Shown: positions 30,837-40,299 of the stretch, in pieces
How positions within the stretch are numbered: the first letter of the stretch is position 1
Layout of the letters: the number at the start of each line of letters is the position of its first letter
Origin: Brotaphodocola faecis
GTDB taxonomy: Bacteria > Bacillota > Clostridia > Lachnospirales > Lachnospiraceae
Direction of reading: 5' to 3'
Length of the DNA stretch: 64,000 bases
NCBI RefSeq assembly: GCF_040096075.1
Contig: NZ_JBBMFJ010000001.1
Coordinates: 165,597 to 229,596 of the forward strand
Translations under genes and position numbers: made by a program
The notes under the pieces: generated by a model
Databases searched by the model: none
Told to the model about the DNA's origin: nothing
The model's input: only the letters and a program-made list of their open reading frames with translations

Positions 30837-32514
30837 TCAGCACTTTTTTCCCTTCGAACGCAAATCCATAACTTCGGATCTTTTCTTCGGAAAATCCTGC
30901 GGCTTTTAATTTCGCGTCATATCGTTTTTCGTGAATCTGCCGGAGTGCGGCCTGCACCGTATCTTCCAGTGTCCGTTCTTCCTCCGGGTCATGAACTTTA
31001 AATTCAATCAGAATCGCATCATCTGCTTTTTTTAATGGAGTCAGCATGATATCATACCGTCCATATCCGCTTTCCCCATTCGATTCCACCTGGTACCGAT
31101 CCCGAAGTTCCACCAGCAGTCCCAGTACAAAACCATGATAAAAGCGCTCCGGCTGTGTCTTCTCAGATGGATGCCTGCCCGTATCAAAACAGCTGAATGT
31201 CATCAGCGCAACTTCATTCATATAGGCATTCATTTCTTTTTTGTTTCCGGCTAACAATGCCTGGATAAATCCATTGTAGCTTGACAATGACCGGCCAAAC
31301 CAGCCCTTAAACATTCCGGCAAACATTCCGTAAGTTTCCTGATTGGTGATGCTCAGCTGATACCACGGTTCCTGAAATACTCCCCGGTATTCTACCTCCG
31401 TAGCTTTTAAATATCCCCCCGCCAGCAGAAGGCTCCAGATTGCGCGTTCGTCCAGATCCAGCTGGTCATATACAATCTGTTCATCAAAAGTTACCGTAAC
31501 TGGTCTGCCATTGATCAACCGTTCCATCTTCTGTTTGATATCCGCGGAGGATGTCTGGATCAACCGGTTCACCAGCGCATTGGAACTGGTCGCCGCCCAG
31601 TACGGACGAAACTGCTTTTTGTCCAGATAATTTGTGATGGACCATGGATTGTAGATATCCCTGCAGTTTCCGAAAATAAAACCATCATACCAATGCTTTA
31701 CCTGTTCCCACTCAGAAGACAGTCCGTACTCTTCCAGAGCCTGAAATACTTCAGCCTCTGTAAAGCCAAAGCAGTCCGCATATTCCTCCGAGGTCGTAGT
31801 AATCACATTCAGATTATTCAGATCCGAAAATACAGATTCCTTTGAAATCCTCGTAATTCCCGTCATAATCGCGCGTTCCAGATATGGATTCGTCTTGAAC
31901 ACTGCATTGAACAGGCTGCGGATGTAAGAAACAAATCCATCCCAGTATCCTTTCAAATACGCCTCCTGCATCGGTGTATCGTACTCATCCAGAAGAGCAA
32001 TGACTTTTTTTCCATAAAACCGGTTCAGGTAACAGCACAGGTCATTTAATGCCGAGGATGCTCTGGCATCCCCCATCTCCATGGTAACCTGCTCATAAGC
32101 TTTTTTCTCGTTTTCGCTTAACAGGGTACCATCCAGCAAAAAGCGGTTTTCCTCGTATTTTTTTGCGATCAGCGCATTGATCTGCTGTTTCGCATCTGAC
32201 AGATTATCGGCCTTGACCGACGCAAAGCTTAAAAATAAAACCGGCCAGGTTCCCTGCAGGCTTCTGTAGCGCTCCTCATTCCAGATATCCAGTCCCTCAA
32301 ACAACTCCGGACGGTTTGCGTAACGATTGGAGAAAAAGCAGTCCAGCATACTCATGTTCAGAGTCTTTCCAAATCGGCGCGGACGGGTAATCAGCGTAAT
32401 TTCATCTCCTGATTCCCACCATTTACGAATTAAACTTGTCTTATCCACAAAAAAATAACCGTTTTCCCGCAAAGAAGCGAAATCCTGCTTTCCGATGCTG
32501 ATTACTCGTGCCAT
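30829..32514 (-). CDS. DUF1703-type AAA ATPase / PD-(D/E)XK nuclease-like protein, copy 2
   Basis: The protein has about 561 residues and is a full-length paralog of the protein at 5215-6906. It has RPRRFGKTLNMSM as P-loop, ALLDEYDTPMQEAYL as Walker B region, a long conserved middle segment (DIYNPWSITN), and C-terminal GRYDIML...ILIEFKV as nuclease-like core. The ATG at 32514 aligns with the start of copy 1. Its final codons run directly into a truncated tspO, so the gene probably arrived by insertion. Function is unknown. Confidence 0.88.
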   Translation of the reverse strand: MARVISIGKQDFASLRENGYFFVDKTSLIRKWWESGDEITLITRPRRFGKTLNMSMLDCFFSNRYANRPELFEGLDIWNEERYRSLQGTWPVLFLSFASVKADNLSDAKQQINALIAKKYEENRFLLDGTLLSENEKKAYEQVTMEMGDARASSALNDLCCYLNRFYGKKVIALLDEYDTPMQEAYLKGYWDGFVSYIRSLFNAVFKTNPYLERAIMTGITRISKESVFSDLNNLNVITTTSEEYADCFGFTEAEVFQALEEYGLSSEWEQVKHWYDGFIFGNCRDIYNPWSITNYLDKKQFRPYWAATSSNALVNRLIQTSSADIKQKMERLINGRPVTVTFDEQIVYDQLDLDERAIWSLLLAGGYLKATEVEYRGVFQEPWYQLSITNQETYGMFAGMFKGWFGRSLSSYNGFIQALLAGNKKEMNAYMNEVALMTFSCFDTGRHPSEKTQPERFYHGFVLGLLVELRDRYQVESNGESGYGRYDIMLTPLKKADDAILIEFKVHDPEEERTLEDTVQAALRQIHEKRYDAKLKAAGFSEEKIRSYGFAFEGKKVLIG

Positions 32515-32630
32515 TTCTTCACCCACCTTTTGCTATCACAAACAACTGTCTATTTCCTTATTTATCAGTCTAACACACTTATATTCTGCTGACAACTGAA
32601 AGGAACTGTTCTCATTCGACATCATTTTTC

Positions 32631-34865
32631 CTACCCAAACATCTCCGCGAATTCCTCCGCAAACTCCTCCTTCAGCATAAAGCGGTCGATCATGCCGTTA
32701 TTTAAGTACCACTCAAAATCGGCGCCGCTCTGCTCCGCAATGAGGATCAGGCGGATTTCCGGGTTGATGCGGCGGATGACTTCGCACAGGTCAATGCCGT
32801 TCATAGTCGGGAGCGTATACTCTGCGATGACCAGATCATAGGCCGCCGGATTCTTCTGGATCCGATCAATGAGTGCCGCCGGATGAGCATAGATATCTAC
32901 CGTTTTCTGGCTTCCGGCAGATACATTTTTCCAGGTTTTCGCCGACTCTTCCCGGGATACAATGGCAATCTTCCGTACCTGTTTTAAGCGTTTGCGGCTG
33001 TCTTTTTCTTCCTCGGAACGGCTCTGGGGAATTTCCAGAATGAAGGTCGTTCCGGCATCTGCTTTGCTCTCTACCCGGATACTTCCGCCTACAGATGTCA
33101 CCATATTCTGTACCACGGAAAGTCCAAGTCCGGTGCCCTGCCGGGATCCTTTTGTGGTATAAAACGGCTCGAAAATCTTCTGCATGGCATCATCTCCAAT
33201 GCCGCATCCAGTATCGGAAACCTGCAGGCAGATGGTATCGGAATCTTTCGCGTACAGACGAATCCAAAGTTCTTTTGTTTCCGTTTTTTCCATAGCCTGA
33301 AATGCGTTTTTGCAGAGGTTCATCAAAATATGTTCTGCCATTCGCCTGCGTCCCAGCACATAAAGCGGTTCCTGTGTCACTTCTGTTTTCACGTTAATTG
33401 CGGACGGAGCAAGCTGCCGCACAATCGAAACAGCACTCTCCACCTCTTCCGTGAAATTTAACAATTCCAGGCGCACACCGGTATCCTGTCTGGAGAAGGC
33501 CAGAAGTTCTTTAGACAGATTCGATGCCTTGTCCACTGCTTCCGTGATTTCATGGATCATCTCCTGATTCTCTGGCGTGATGGAATCATCATTTTCCAGA
33601 AGTTCCGCATAAATCAAAACCGGTGTCAGGTAATTGTTGAACTCATGGGCGATGTGGCTCGCCATCATGCCAAGAGACTGAATCCGCTGGTAATGCCGGA
33701 TTTCATTGTTCTTCTGGGCCAGCATCTCCATGCCCTGATTGATCTCCTTTAAATAGGTAATTTCCTTCTGCTGGGTCTCTGCCAGAAAACGGTTCCTCAG
33801 CAAAAAAACAGTAGCCACGACCAACAACAGGATATACAGAAATACCGCACCGGTCAGCATCGTCATCATACTGTCTAACGGCCCGGAAAGTTCCCGGATC
33901 GGGATCGTGGAGTTTACGATCCAACGCTCTCCCTGAATGTAGATCGACTGAAATGCCACCACGCGCTGCACCCTGGCAAGTCCCGGATCGTCCCAGACAT
34001 AGGTGTCAATTACACCAGTCCCGGATGCATCCTGCGCCTGTTTTTTCAGCCAGTCATTCATGCTGCTCAGATCCAGATCGGGATATTTTTTCAGGCGGTC
34101 ATCCAGCGCTTCCAGACCAATCTGGTCCTTTGCGTGATGCATGATGATGTACATGTTCTGGTCTTTCACGCTGGAATATCCGTCTTTTCCGATTTTGACT
34201 GGAGCAACAATTTTCTGATAAAGCGTCTCCAGATTCAAGGCAAAAGTCAGCGTGCAGATTCCGTCCCCCGAAGGTACTTCCTTCTGGATATATAGTTCAT
34301 ACCAGCCCGTCTGGTCGGAAATTTCCTTGCCAGAAATCCATGCCGGCTGATCCGCAGACTCCAGAATACCCCCGACATACTGAGTTCCATCACGCTCAAT
34401 ATCTTTGGCGGTCCGTTCCGGGCTTCGCTGGTTGTCTTCTTCCTGCTGCAGCCCTCTTCCTGGTTCCGCCTGCTCCAAAACAGCAGCTTTCCCCGGTTCA
34501 TACCGCAGTCTGGTGCCATCCGGCTCCGTCACGGCAATCCAGTTATACAGACTCCCACTTTCTTTCAGAAAATACGATGTTCTTGCCTCAATGCTCTCTG
34601 CCTGCGCCGGACTGCTCGCTTCTGCCTCCTGCGCATAAAACAGATCAATCTGGTCTAACTGCTGCTCCAGATACATATTGAGATTATTTCCAATAATTCC
34701 GGCCATGGTCAAGAGCTGGCTTTCCTCTGTCTCGATCACCTGTGCCCGGTACTGGCGGTAAAACCGGAACCCTGCAAAAATCATAGCCAGTGACAAAAGC
34801 AAAAGCAGTCCGGCTGCTATAAGTTCTGTTTTCCACTTCATAAAGACTTGCCTGATTTTCTTCAT
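32631..34865 (-). CDS. Membrane sensor histidine kinase with dCache-like sensor and C-terminal receiver-like domain
   Basis: The 744-residue protein has a membrane helix at about 14-34, a large extracytoplasmic sensor region (about 35-335, dCache-like), and a second helix at about 336-358. The dimerisation/phosphoacceptor helix has SHIAHEFNNYLTPVL near residue 405, and the ATP-binding domain has NLCKNAFQAM, DTGCGIGDD and GTGLGLSVVQNM. The last 115 residues look like a receiver domain, but the phosphoacceptor position reads IAEYTLPTMNG, with Glu where Asp is expected. The partner response regulator gene is 10 bp upstream. The ligand may be a carboxylate, given the CitMHS and TDT genes next door, but this is inference. 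Confidence 0.9.
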   Translation of the reverse strand: MKKIRQVFMKWKTELIAAGLLLLLSLAMIFAGFRFYRQYRAQVIETEESQLLTMAGIIGNNLNMYLEQQLDQIDLFYAQEAEASSPAQAESIEARTSYFLKESGSLYNWIAVTEPDGTRLRYEPGKAAVLEQAEPGRGLQQEEDNQRSPERTAKDIERDGTQYVGGILESADQPAWISGKEISDQTGWYELYIQKEVPSGDGICTLTFALNLETLYQKIVAPVKIGKDGYSSVKDQNMYIIMHHAKDQIGLEALDDRLKKYPDLDLSSMNDWLKKQAQDASGTGVIDTYVWDDPGLARVQRVVAFQSIYIQGERWIVNSTIPIRELSGPLDSMMTMLTGAVFLYILLLVVATVFLLRNRFLAETQQKEITYLKEINQGMEMLAQKNNEIRHYQRIQSLGMMASHIAHEFNNYLTPVLIYAELLENDDSITPENQEMIHEITEAVDKASNLSKELLAFSRQDTGVRLELLNFTEEVESAVSIVRQLAPSAINVKTEVTQEPLYVLGRRRMAEHILMNLCKNAFQAMEKTETKELWIRLYAKDSDTICLQVSDTGCGIGDDAMQKIFEPFYTTKGSRQGTGLGLSVVQNMVTSVGGSIRVESKADAGTTFILEIPQSRSEEEKDSRKRLKQVRKIAIVSREESAKTWKNVSAGSQKTVDIYAHPAALIDRIQKNPAAYDLVIAEYTLPTMNGIDLCEVIRRINPEIRLILIAEQSGADFEWYLNNGMIDRFMLKEEFAEEFAEMFG

Positions 34866-34874
34866 TAGTTCGCC

Positions 34875-35564
34875 CTATACACTCAGCATGTATCCGATCC
34901 CGCGCACCGTCTTCAGATACTGCGGCTGCTTCGGATCGTCCTCAATTTTATTCCTGATCCTCTTCACATACACGGTGATAGTATTGTCATCCACCACGGC
35001 CTCATTCCAGACCTGGGTGTAAAGCTGCTCTTTCGTAAATACCTGTCCCGGATGCTCCATCAGGAAGCGGAACAAGGTCATTTCCCGCGCCGTGAAATTC
35101 AGCGGCTCTCCATTTTTCAGGCACTCCATTTTCAGAGTATCCACCGTAAACGGTCCTTTCCGGATTTCGCTCTCCGCGCCACCCTGGCTGTAAATCTGGC
35201 TGCGGCGGATCAGGGCCTTGACCGTCTGGATCAGAACCGCCGTATGGAATGGCTTGGTAAGGTAACTGTCCGCCCCAAATCCCAGGCCCAGCACCTGGTC
35301 CATCTCATCCGACTTTCCAGACAGCATCATGACCGGCGTGTGGTCTCCCGCCGCCCGCATGGCCTGCAGCACCTCATAGCCGCCCACATGCTCCATCATC
35401 ACATCCAGAATCACCAGATGGAACTGTTGCTTTTTCAAAAGTTCCAATGCCTCGCTTCCGTCAGAGGCCTCCGTCACCTGCATCCCTTCTCGGGTCAGGG
35501 CTGTGCGCACCGCCAGGCGGATGGCACGCTCATCATCCACTAACAAAATTTTCTCTGTATTCAT
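34875..35564 (-). CDS. OmpR/PhoB-family response regulator
   Basis: This 229-residue protein has a receiver domain (1-120) with D10/D11, phosphoacceptor D54 in LVILDVMM and K104 in YLTKPF, and a winged-helix DNA-binding domain (about 135-228) ending VRGIGYMLSV. It is co-transcribed with the sensor kinase. Likely targets are the neighbouring transporter genes, but no repeated binding site was recognised. Confidence 0.93.
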   Translation of the reverse strand: MNTEKILLVDDERAIRLAVRTALTREGMQVTEASDGSEALELLKKQQFHLVILDVMMEHVGGYEVLQAMRAAGDHTPVMMLSGKSDEMDQVLGLGFGADSYLTKPFHTAVLIQTVKALIRRSQIYSQGGAESEIRKGPFTVDTLKMECLKNGEPLNFTAREMTLFRFLMEHPGQVFTKEQLYTQVWNEAVVDDNTITVYVKRIRNKIEDDPKQPQYLKTVRGIGYMLSV

Positions 35565-35653
35565 ATCTGTTCCTCTCGTTCTTCTGCTGCTTTGATTATA
35601 TCATAATAGCTCGAATTGTGTTTTATTTATCTCACAGAAAGGCCAACACAATA

Positions 35654-35836
35654 GAAAGCGGTCATTCTGACATGCTGCGAAACAGAAATACGACCACTGT
35701 GTCCGGCTCTGCAGCGACTGGCGTTTGAGGAAGACGGACGATTAGTCCGACTGTCCGCAAACACCTGTCAGCTCGCAGCGTCCGAACACAGTGGATCGAT
35801 ATTTATGTGCAGCGGTATGTCAGGATGACCGCTTTC
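35654..35836. repeat. Large nested inverted repeat (183 nt)
   Basis: Outer arms start GAAAGCGGTCAT.CTGACAT (35654 on) and end with the complement ATGTCAG.ATGACCGCTTTC (to 35836). A second pair, CCACTGTGTCCGG (35694-35706) with CCGAACACAGTGG (35782-35794), is nested inside, and GGAC/GTCC forms an inner hairpin (35736-35748). It occupies most of the gap between the CitMHS gene end and the response regulator start. No protein is encoded. It could be a MITE-like element, a structured RNA or a terminator. Confidence 0.75.
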
Positions 35837-35865
35837 GAACCTTATTCGATTTTATTCCTATATTT

Positions 35866-37173
35866 TTAAATGGTCACGATTCCAAGAATTACTCCGAATA
35901 CCAGCATCATCAGGCTGACAAGATAGTACGGCGGAATGCTGAATTTCATGTGGTCTTTCAGCTCGGTTCCGGTCAGACCGATAGCCAGGTAAGTTGCCGG
36001 TACAAGCGGGCTTACCATCAGGGCCAGGTTCTTACCGATCAGCATGGTCAGCGCGGTATTTAAGGAAGCTACGCCGTAGGTCTCGCCTACCTGCATAACC
36101 AGCGGCATGATACCGTAGAAGTACGCATCGGTTCCCACGCACAGGCCCAGCGGAAGTGCCAGAATACCGAAGATGATGTGGATGTACTTGCCAAGGGCCG
36201 CCGGGATGATCGCCATGATCGCATTTGCCATTGCCTCCAGCATGCCGGTTCCGTCAAAGACACCAACCATAGCTCCTGCTGCAAACAGGGTTGCGGAAAT
36301 GATCAGCGCTGCCGGAGCGTGTTTCTTGATCAGCTTGTCCTGCAGTTTCTGGTCCGGATAGTTCACAGCCAGAAGGATGCACAGGCCCAGCATAAACACA
36401 ACATAGGATTTACCAATACCGGTAGATAACAATGCAATCACGCCAGCGGTGAGCAGGAAGTTGAAGATCAGGAAAGCATTGGACTTTCTCAAGCTTGCTT
36501 CTTCCTTCTTCTCTTTCTCATCTACTGCAACCTCTTCGCCTTTTCCAAGGCCAGCTCCATGCTTGATGGCAACCATACCGAGAACAACCGCAAGGGCAAT
36601 GTTCATAACCAGGCCCACAACCTGAAGCGGGATCAGCATATGCCATAACTCGGTGGCGTCCATCTCCAGAACGGTTGCCGCTCTTGCGGTCGGACCGCCC
36701 CACGGAAGCAGGTTCATAACACCCATGCAGGCACCGGTCAGGCAAAGAAGGATACGCGGATCAATCTTCATCTTTTTGTATACCGGATACATAGACGGGA
36801 TGGTAATGAGAACGGTTACCGCGGTAGTTCCGTCCAGATGCGCGATGGTTGCGATCACTGCAGTTACCACGGTAACTGCGATGACGTTGTTTCCGGCCTT
36901 CTTTACCAGCCATCCTACGATGACATCAAAGAGTCCGGTGTCCGCCAGAACACCAAAATAAATTACAGAAAAGATAAATAAGATACCATTGCTGGTGGTG
37001 GTCTTGATTCCATCCGCAATGAAGGCCATGATTTCTACCGGAGAAAACCGGAGAATCAGAGCTGCAACAGCCGGAACCACGGCCAGTACCACGATCGGGG
37101 ACATCTTGCCCTTTAAAAGCAGAACCACGATCGCGATGATCATCAGAAAACCAATAACTGCTACCATTGTCAT
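35866..37173 (-). CDS. CitMHS-family citrate/metal symporter-like transporter
   Basis: This 435-residue membrane protein has about 12 segments and CitMHS family motifs: IFIFSV-type helix near residue 65 (here GILFIFSVIYFGVLADTGLF), IATIAHLDGTTAVTVL near 108, MNLLPWGGPTARAA near 153, and LGLCVGTDAYFYGIMPL near 350. The family takes up divalent-metal-citrate complexes. It is followed by the nested inverted repeat and the two-component system and preceded by a TDT transporter, so the area may be devoted to di- and tricarboxylates. Confidence 0.9.
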   Translation of the reverse strand: MTMVAVIGFLMIIAIVVLLLKGKMSPIVVLAVVPAVAALILRFSPVEIMAFIADGIKTTTSNGILFIFSVIYFGVLADTGLFDVIVGWLVKKAGNNVIAVTVVTAVIATIAHLDGTTAVTVLITIPSMYPVYKKMKIDPRILLCLTGACMGVMNLLPWGGPTARAATVLEMDATELWHMLIPLQVVGLVMNIALAVVLGMVAIKHGAGLGKGEEVAVDEKEKKEEASLRKSNAFLIFNFLLTAGVIALLSTGIGKSYVVFMLGLCILLAVNYPDQKLQDKLIKKHAPAALIISATLFAAGAMVGVFDGTGMLEAMANAIMAIIPAALGKYIHIIFGILALPLGLCVGTDAYFYGIMPLVMQVGETYGVASLNTALTMLIGKNLALMVSPLVPATYLAIGLTGTELKDHMKFSIPPYYLVSLMMLVFGVILGIVTI

Positions 37174-37275
37174 ATTCCTCCCTAAGATTTCTTAATTTCT
37201 TACTGAGTTTTATTCTAATGGCAGCAGTTTAATTGTTCGTGACAAAAAAATGACAATTTTGTCATATTTTACACA

Positions 37276-38196
37276 TTATTTATTTTTTGCAGTTAAAAAC
37301 ATCATAAAACGGATATAGGTATACACCACCAGGACTACCGCAATCACAGTTTCCACAAACACAAGTCCGGAAAGCGCCGGAAGCGGATGTCCCAGCTTGG
37401 CAGCGCAGGCCATGGTCTGTTTTGCGGCGATGGCACTGATGACAAACGGGAAAGTAAATGCCGCATAGCTTGGGTAGAACGGCATTTTCAGATATCCCAC
37501 GGCTTTCACCAGGGCAAACAGATACAGGACCGTTGCCAGCACAAACAAGGCCATAAGAAATCCAAAGGACTTCGGCGTCACGGACTGCACATATCCAGCC
37601 ACACAGAGGCTTGCCGGTGCTGCGTAAATGCAGATCAGCGGTTTCGCCGGATCCGGAACCTCTTTCACCGTCACATAGCGGTAGGTCACCAGGATCAGAA
37701 GCAGGATCAGTGACACAAAACCAAACCAGAAAGCGGCTGCTCCAATGGCCGTCTGCTCATACGCCGGTGCCGTGATGGCCGCTACCGCAATGCCGACATA
37801 GACAATGTAATAACTGGCAAATACCTTCGGCATCTGAAGCTTACATAAAAATGTTACGGTAAAATACACGATCAGGATCAAATGAAGCAGAATCGCAAAC
37901 AGCCAGATGCCATACGCTGCCTGAGCAATCCACGGTTTTGCGTAAGTGCTTAAGATCATCAGAGCCATGGAACCCGTACCGGCAACACTTGCCATGATCG
38001 GATTCTTCATATCTTCTCTGATCATCTGCGGAAAGCAGATCAGTTTAGCCAGGATCAGAATCAGCAGCAGGGCGGCAAACAGCCCGCACACCTGCCGGAT
38101 TCCTTCCGAATAGCTCTGCAGCAGATTTCCCAACGCCGCGGTTCCCAGCATCACGCCACATAAAGGGACCGGAACCTTTTTGATCATCTCTTTCAT
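37276..38196 (-). CDS. TDT-family (TehA/SLAC1-like) transporter
   Basis: This 306-residue protein has ten hydrophobic segments. It opens with KVPVPLCGVMLGTAALGN, the pattern of the TDT (tellurite-resistance/dicarboxylate transporter) family, and has FWFGFVSL and YPSYAAFTFPFVISAIA in later helices. Members move anions such as malate or sulphite passively. It starts 15 bp after the C_GCAxxG_C_C gene and is probably co-transcribed with it. Confidence 0.82.
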   Translation of the reverse strand: MKEMIKKVPVPLCGVMLGTAALGNLLQSYSEGIRQVCGLFAALLLILILAKLICFPQMIREDMKNPIMASVAGTGSMALMILSTYAKPWIAQAAYGIWLFAILLHLILIVYFTVTFLCKLQMPKVFASYYIVYVGIAVAAITAPAYEQTAIGAAAFWFGFVSLILLLILVTYRYVTVKEVPDPAKPLICIYAAPASLCVAGYVQSVTPKSFGFLMALFVLATVLYLFALVKAVGYLKMPFYPSYAAFTFPFVISAIAAKQTMACAAKLGHPLPALSGLVFVETVIAVVLVVYTYIRFMMFLTAKNK

Positions 38197-38211
38197 ACCT
38201 GCGCCCTCCGA

Positions 38212-38736
38212 TCAGATTTCCGCGATGGTACGGCGCGGTGCCGGCTCATCCACTTCATCCAGATTCTTTATGCCAAGTTCACGGCAGACGATCTGCGCTA
38301 CCTTCCATGCGCATAACCCGGTAAAGAAAATGCACTGCTCTTTGTGCTCTCCCTGTCCCATGTTAAACTCTTTCGTCAAAACTCTGCAGCAGATGGCATT
38401 CTTTCCATTTGCTCCTTTGAACCAGTCATGCAGCTCGTGCGTCAGTTCCATACATTTGATGCTCTTCGGGTCAGTCGGTCCTTTCTGCTCGGTACGGCCA
38501 AAGAACATGCCGAGAGCCAGCACACCACCGTTGAATGCACCGCATGCGCAGCCGGATTTGCCTGCGCCTACTGCCATTCCGGAAGCCATGGCAATGACCT
38601 CTTCCGGAACATCAAGCTGAAACTCCTCGCGAATTGCGCTCATCAGTGCCTCACAACAGTAGTAACCGCCTTTGAATTTTCTCTCTGCCGCCTGCTGAAC
38701 CGCTCTCGGGCTGATTTCGGTAACTCCAATCTTCAT
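38212..38736 (-). CDS. C_GCAxxG_C_C family protein
   Basis: The protein has 174 residues from the ATG at 38736, which has GGGGGA upstream. The name-giving pattern is visible: CC in YYCCEALM near residue 27, GCACGAFNGG near 61, CMEL further on, and CC in NAICCRVL near 114. Four or more conserved Cys suggest a metal or Fe-S redox protein, often encoded near transporters and redox proteins. Its exact role is unknown. Confidence 0.88.
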   Translation of the reverse strand: MKIGVTEISPRAVQQAAERKFKGGYYCCEALMSAIREEFQLDVPEEVIAMASGMAVGAGKSGCACGAFNGGVLALGMFFGRTEQKGPTDPKSIKCMELTHELHDWFKGANGKNAICCRVLTKEFNMGQGEHKEQCIFFTGLCAWKVAQIVCRELGIKNLDEVDEPAPRRTIAEI

Positions 38737-38837
38737 CTGTAACATCCCCCTATTTCATTTTTCACAATGTAATTGATAAATCTTTAGTAAAATTATACAG
38801 GATATCCAAATGAATTACCAATTGTGATTTTAAAAGA

Positions 38838-38883
38838 AACCTTACCATTTATTTATGTTTTTAATAAATGATAAGGTTTCTCA
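38838..38883 (-). terminator. Stem-loop between remnant and C_GCAxxG gene
   Basis: GAAACCTTA.CATTTATT pairs with AATAAATG.TAAGGTTTC across a 9-nt loop. It lies downstream of the LysR gene and its trailing remnant and probably ends that transcript. Confidence 0.65.
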
Positions 38884-38912
38884 TTAATTCGTTATTCTGT
38901 TACACAACATTC

Positions 38913-39206
38913 TTACGCACTCCGGGAATCATCTTCCGGTATTTCCGCATCTATTTCTTCTGTATTCCCGCTTTCCAGCAGATTCAGCCAGATTTCTCTC
39001 CGCTCCACTTCATCCGCTTCCCCGTTTCCCTCTGCCTGGAAATGCAGAAACGGCACAGTGGAAGACTGCTTCATCAGTTCCATGACGGAACCGGAATTCG
39101 AATAAGTCGGCATCAGCAGCACTGTGACCGGAGCGCCGTTTCCAGGGAACTTGGGCGCATGGACCAGGAAGGACTGATTCAGCTCGGAAAGACAGAAATC
39201 ACGCTC
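38913..39206 (-). pseudogene. Unrecognised gene remnant downstream of LysR
   Basis: A 98-codon open minus-strand frame has coding-like composition (segments APKFPGNGAPVTVLLMP and QSSTVPFLHFQAEG, then a Glu-rich tail). It opens right after a stop codon without a start or ribosome site near the beginning. I do not recognise the family. It may be the 3' end of a deleted gene, or a short protein starting at the internal ATG near 39122. The remaining 38737-38912 holds only the stem-loop. Confidence 0.35.
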
Positions 39207-39234
39207 TTATAATCTTGCACTTACAAACTTCCAG

Positions 39235-40134
39235 TCATGCTCTTGTAACCACCATCTCCCGGAACCGCCTGCCTGCTGCTCCAATTTCCCGCTTCGTATC
39301 ATACAGCATGCAGATCCGGCGCTCCGGGATGCTTTCTTTTAAAGGGATCTCAAACACACGGCCTTCTTCCAGCGCCTGTTCCGCCAGTTCATAGGGCAGG
39401 AAACCGATTCCCAGATTCTTCTCCACCATCGGCAGGATCAGATCCGCCGTCGCCACCTCAATGTCCGGTCGCATGGTCAAACCGTTTTCCAGATAAAACT
39501 GGCTGTAAAATTCATAACTGCTGGTGTGGCGTTCCAGTATGATCAGGGAATACTGTGCCAGGTCTTTTAATTCATTTTTCTGATCTGCCAGATATTCCAG
39601 ACGGCTTCCCGCAATCAGCACATCGTAAAAGGTCTTTACTAAAACCACATGATCCGCCGCACCTTCCAGTTCTTTTTCATCTGCCGCCGTCACCACTGCC
39701 AGATCAATGAGTCCCTCTTTCATCGCCTTCGCTGCCCCCGGCGTCGAGTAATTGTAAATCTTTAACCGTACCCCCGGATATGCCTCATGGAAAGTCCGCA
39801 GAATCTCCATCAGATACAGGTGCAGCGCCGTCTCACTGGCACCAATCACTACAGTTCCGCTCTCCAGCGCCGCGCTCTGGCGCACCTCTTCCTCGCCTAA
39901 TTCAATCTGCTCAAAAGCCGCTGCCACCCTCCGGTACAGGCGCTCTCCCTCTTCCGTCAGCGTGATGCCGCGGTTTGATCGGTTCATCAGTGTGCAGCCC
40001 AGTTCACTCTCCAGAATCCGAATGATGCGCGTGACGTTTGGCTGGTTGCTGTAGAGAAGCTCTGCCGCTTTGGTAAAACTTCCATAGCGGGCTACATAAT
40101 AAAAAATTTTATAATGTTCAAAATTCGCTGCCAT
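39235..40134 (-). CDS. LysR-family transcriptional regulator
   Basis: This 299-residue protein has a helix-turn-helix at about 15-40 (GSFTKAAELLYSNQPNVTRII) followed by ESELGCTLMNR, and the substrate-binding domain to the end. It is divergent from the cytidylate-kinase-like and MATE genes; an AT-rich perfect dyad between them may be its operator. The effector is unknown. Confidence 0.93.
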   Translation of the reverse strand: MAANFEHYKIFYYVARYGSFTKAAELLYSNQPNVTRIIRILESELGCTLMNRSNRGITLTEEGERLYRRVAAAFEQIELGEEEVRQSAALESGTVVIGASETALHLYLMEILRTFHEAYPGVRLKIYNYSTPGAAKAMKEGLIDLAVVTAADEKELEGAADHVVLVKTFYDVLIAGSRLEYLADQKNELKDLAQYSLIILERHTSSYEFYSQFYLENGLTMRPDIEVATADLILPMVEKNLGIGFLPYELAEQALEEGRVFEIPLKESIPERRICMLYDTKREIGAAGRRFREMVVTRA

Positions 40135-40169
40135 ATTCCTGCTCCACTTTCATTTCTATTTTCTTCATC

Positions 40170-40194
40170 TTACTATATATTTTTTATATAGTAA
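40170..40194. promoter_or_regulatory. AT-rich dyad between divergent LysR and kinase-like genes
   Basis: TTACTATATA (40170-40179) and its complement TATATAGTAA (40185-40194) flank 5 T. The position between divergent genes suits a LysR site, though the lack of a T-N11-A core with G/C contacts leaves doubt. Confidence 0.4.
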
Positions 40195-40299
40195 ATATAT
40201 GAACTATACATTATCTATCGGTATCCGAACTGAGTATAATGAAACACGGTTAGAAACACCTCAATCAGAACAATAATATCCCGGAAAGAAGGAATTTTT

